Assembly (NCBI GenBank): GCA_910585445.1
Contig: CAJUEK010000079.1
Span: 1 to 6,624 of the forward strand
From: an uncultured Bacteroidales bacterium
GTDB taxonomy: Bacteria; Bacteroidota; Bacteroidia; Bacteroidales; UBA932
Reading direction: 5' to 3'
Length of the DNA stretch: 6,624 nucleotides
Of the stretch, positions 6,594 to 6,624 are shown piece by piece. Position 1 is the first letter of the stretch; every line of letters begins with the position of its first letter. The notes under the pieces are model-generated. The model had not been told where the DNA came from and did no database searches. It saw only the letters and a list, made by a program, of their open reading frames with translations. The position numbers and the translations under genes were made by a program.

Positions 6594-6624
6594 ATCGGAA
6601 GAGCGTCGTGTAGGGAAAGAGTGT
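6594..6624. other. Illumina TruSeq adapter read-through (non-genomic)
   Basis: The last 31 bases, beginning ATCGGAAGAGCGTCG and ending AAAGAGTGT, match the reverse complement of the TruSeq universal (read 1) adapter as I know it, without a mismatch. They follow directly after in-frame codons of the methyltransferase fragment. This is library adapter that survived trimming and was assembled onto the contig end. It carries no biology and should be removed before annotation. Confidence 0.97.

Noticed and set aside
1..6624. CRISPR arrays, tRNA or rRNA genes, insertion sequences, prophage or toxin-antitoxin modules
   Set aside because: No regularly spaced repeats, tRNA-like cloverleaf sequence, transposase motifs or small paired genes were seen on either strand. 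Almost all bases are accounted for by five coding regions, one terminator and adapter.

Overview
The window looks like one complete short contig from a member of the Bacteroidota, most likely Bacteroidales, with fairly balanced base composition. Three things point that way: the -7 promoter elements resemble TAnnTTTG, start codons lack well-placed Shine-Dalgarno sequences, and the closest families I can recall for all the large genes are Bacteroidota proteins. Both ends are gene fragments. The right end is not genomic: the last 31 bases match the Illumina TruSeq adapter, and the first 9 bases may also be adapter.

Layout. Positions 1-52 (minus) hold the start of a small acidic protein that resembles an acyl carrier protein. 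Positions 95-1603 (minus) encode a complete 502-residue MIO-type aromatic amino acid ammonia-lyase, closer to the Flavobacterium tyrosine ammonia-lyase type than to HutH. It is divergent from a 554-residue cytoplasmic GH13 alpha-amylase-family enzyme at 1735-3399 (plus). The 131-base gap between them carries candidate promoters for both directions. The amylase converges on a 993-residue minus-strand protein (3505-6486), and a strong bidirectional terminator hairpin lies between them at 3426-3478. That protein has two receiver-like domains followed by a PEP/pyruvate-type ATP-grasp domain, but no phosphohistidine domain. At 6513-6593 (minus) is the C-terminal end of a probable TrmH/SpoU RNA methyltransferase, 26 bases upstream of the 993-residue gene.

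How the genes relate. The ammonia-lyase and the carrier-protein fragment are co-directional and 42 bases apart. This is the arrangement expected at one edge of a flexirubin or aryl-polyene type pigment cluster, in which the lyase would supply a coumarate- or cinnamate-like starter acid. The rest of such a cluster would lie beyond the left end. The amylase is a separate unit for cytoplasmic alpha-glucan metabolism. The methyltransferase and the 993-residue protein probably form a third unit.

No repeat array, tRNA, rRNA or mobile element is visible, and no gene-free stretch exceeds 131 bases. No new system is demonstrated. The least understood item is the receiver/ATP-grasp protein.
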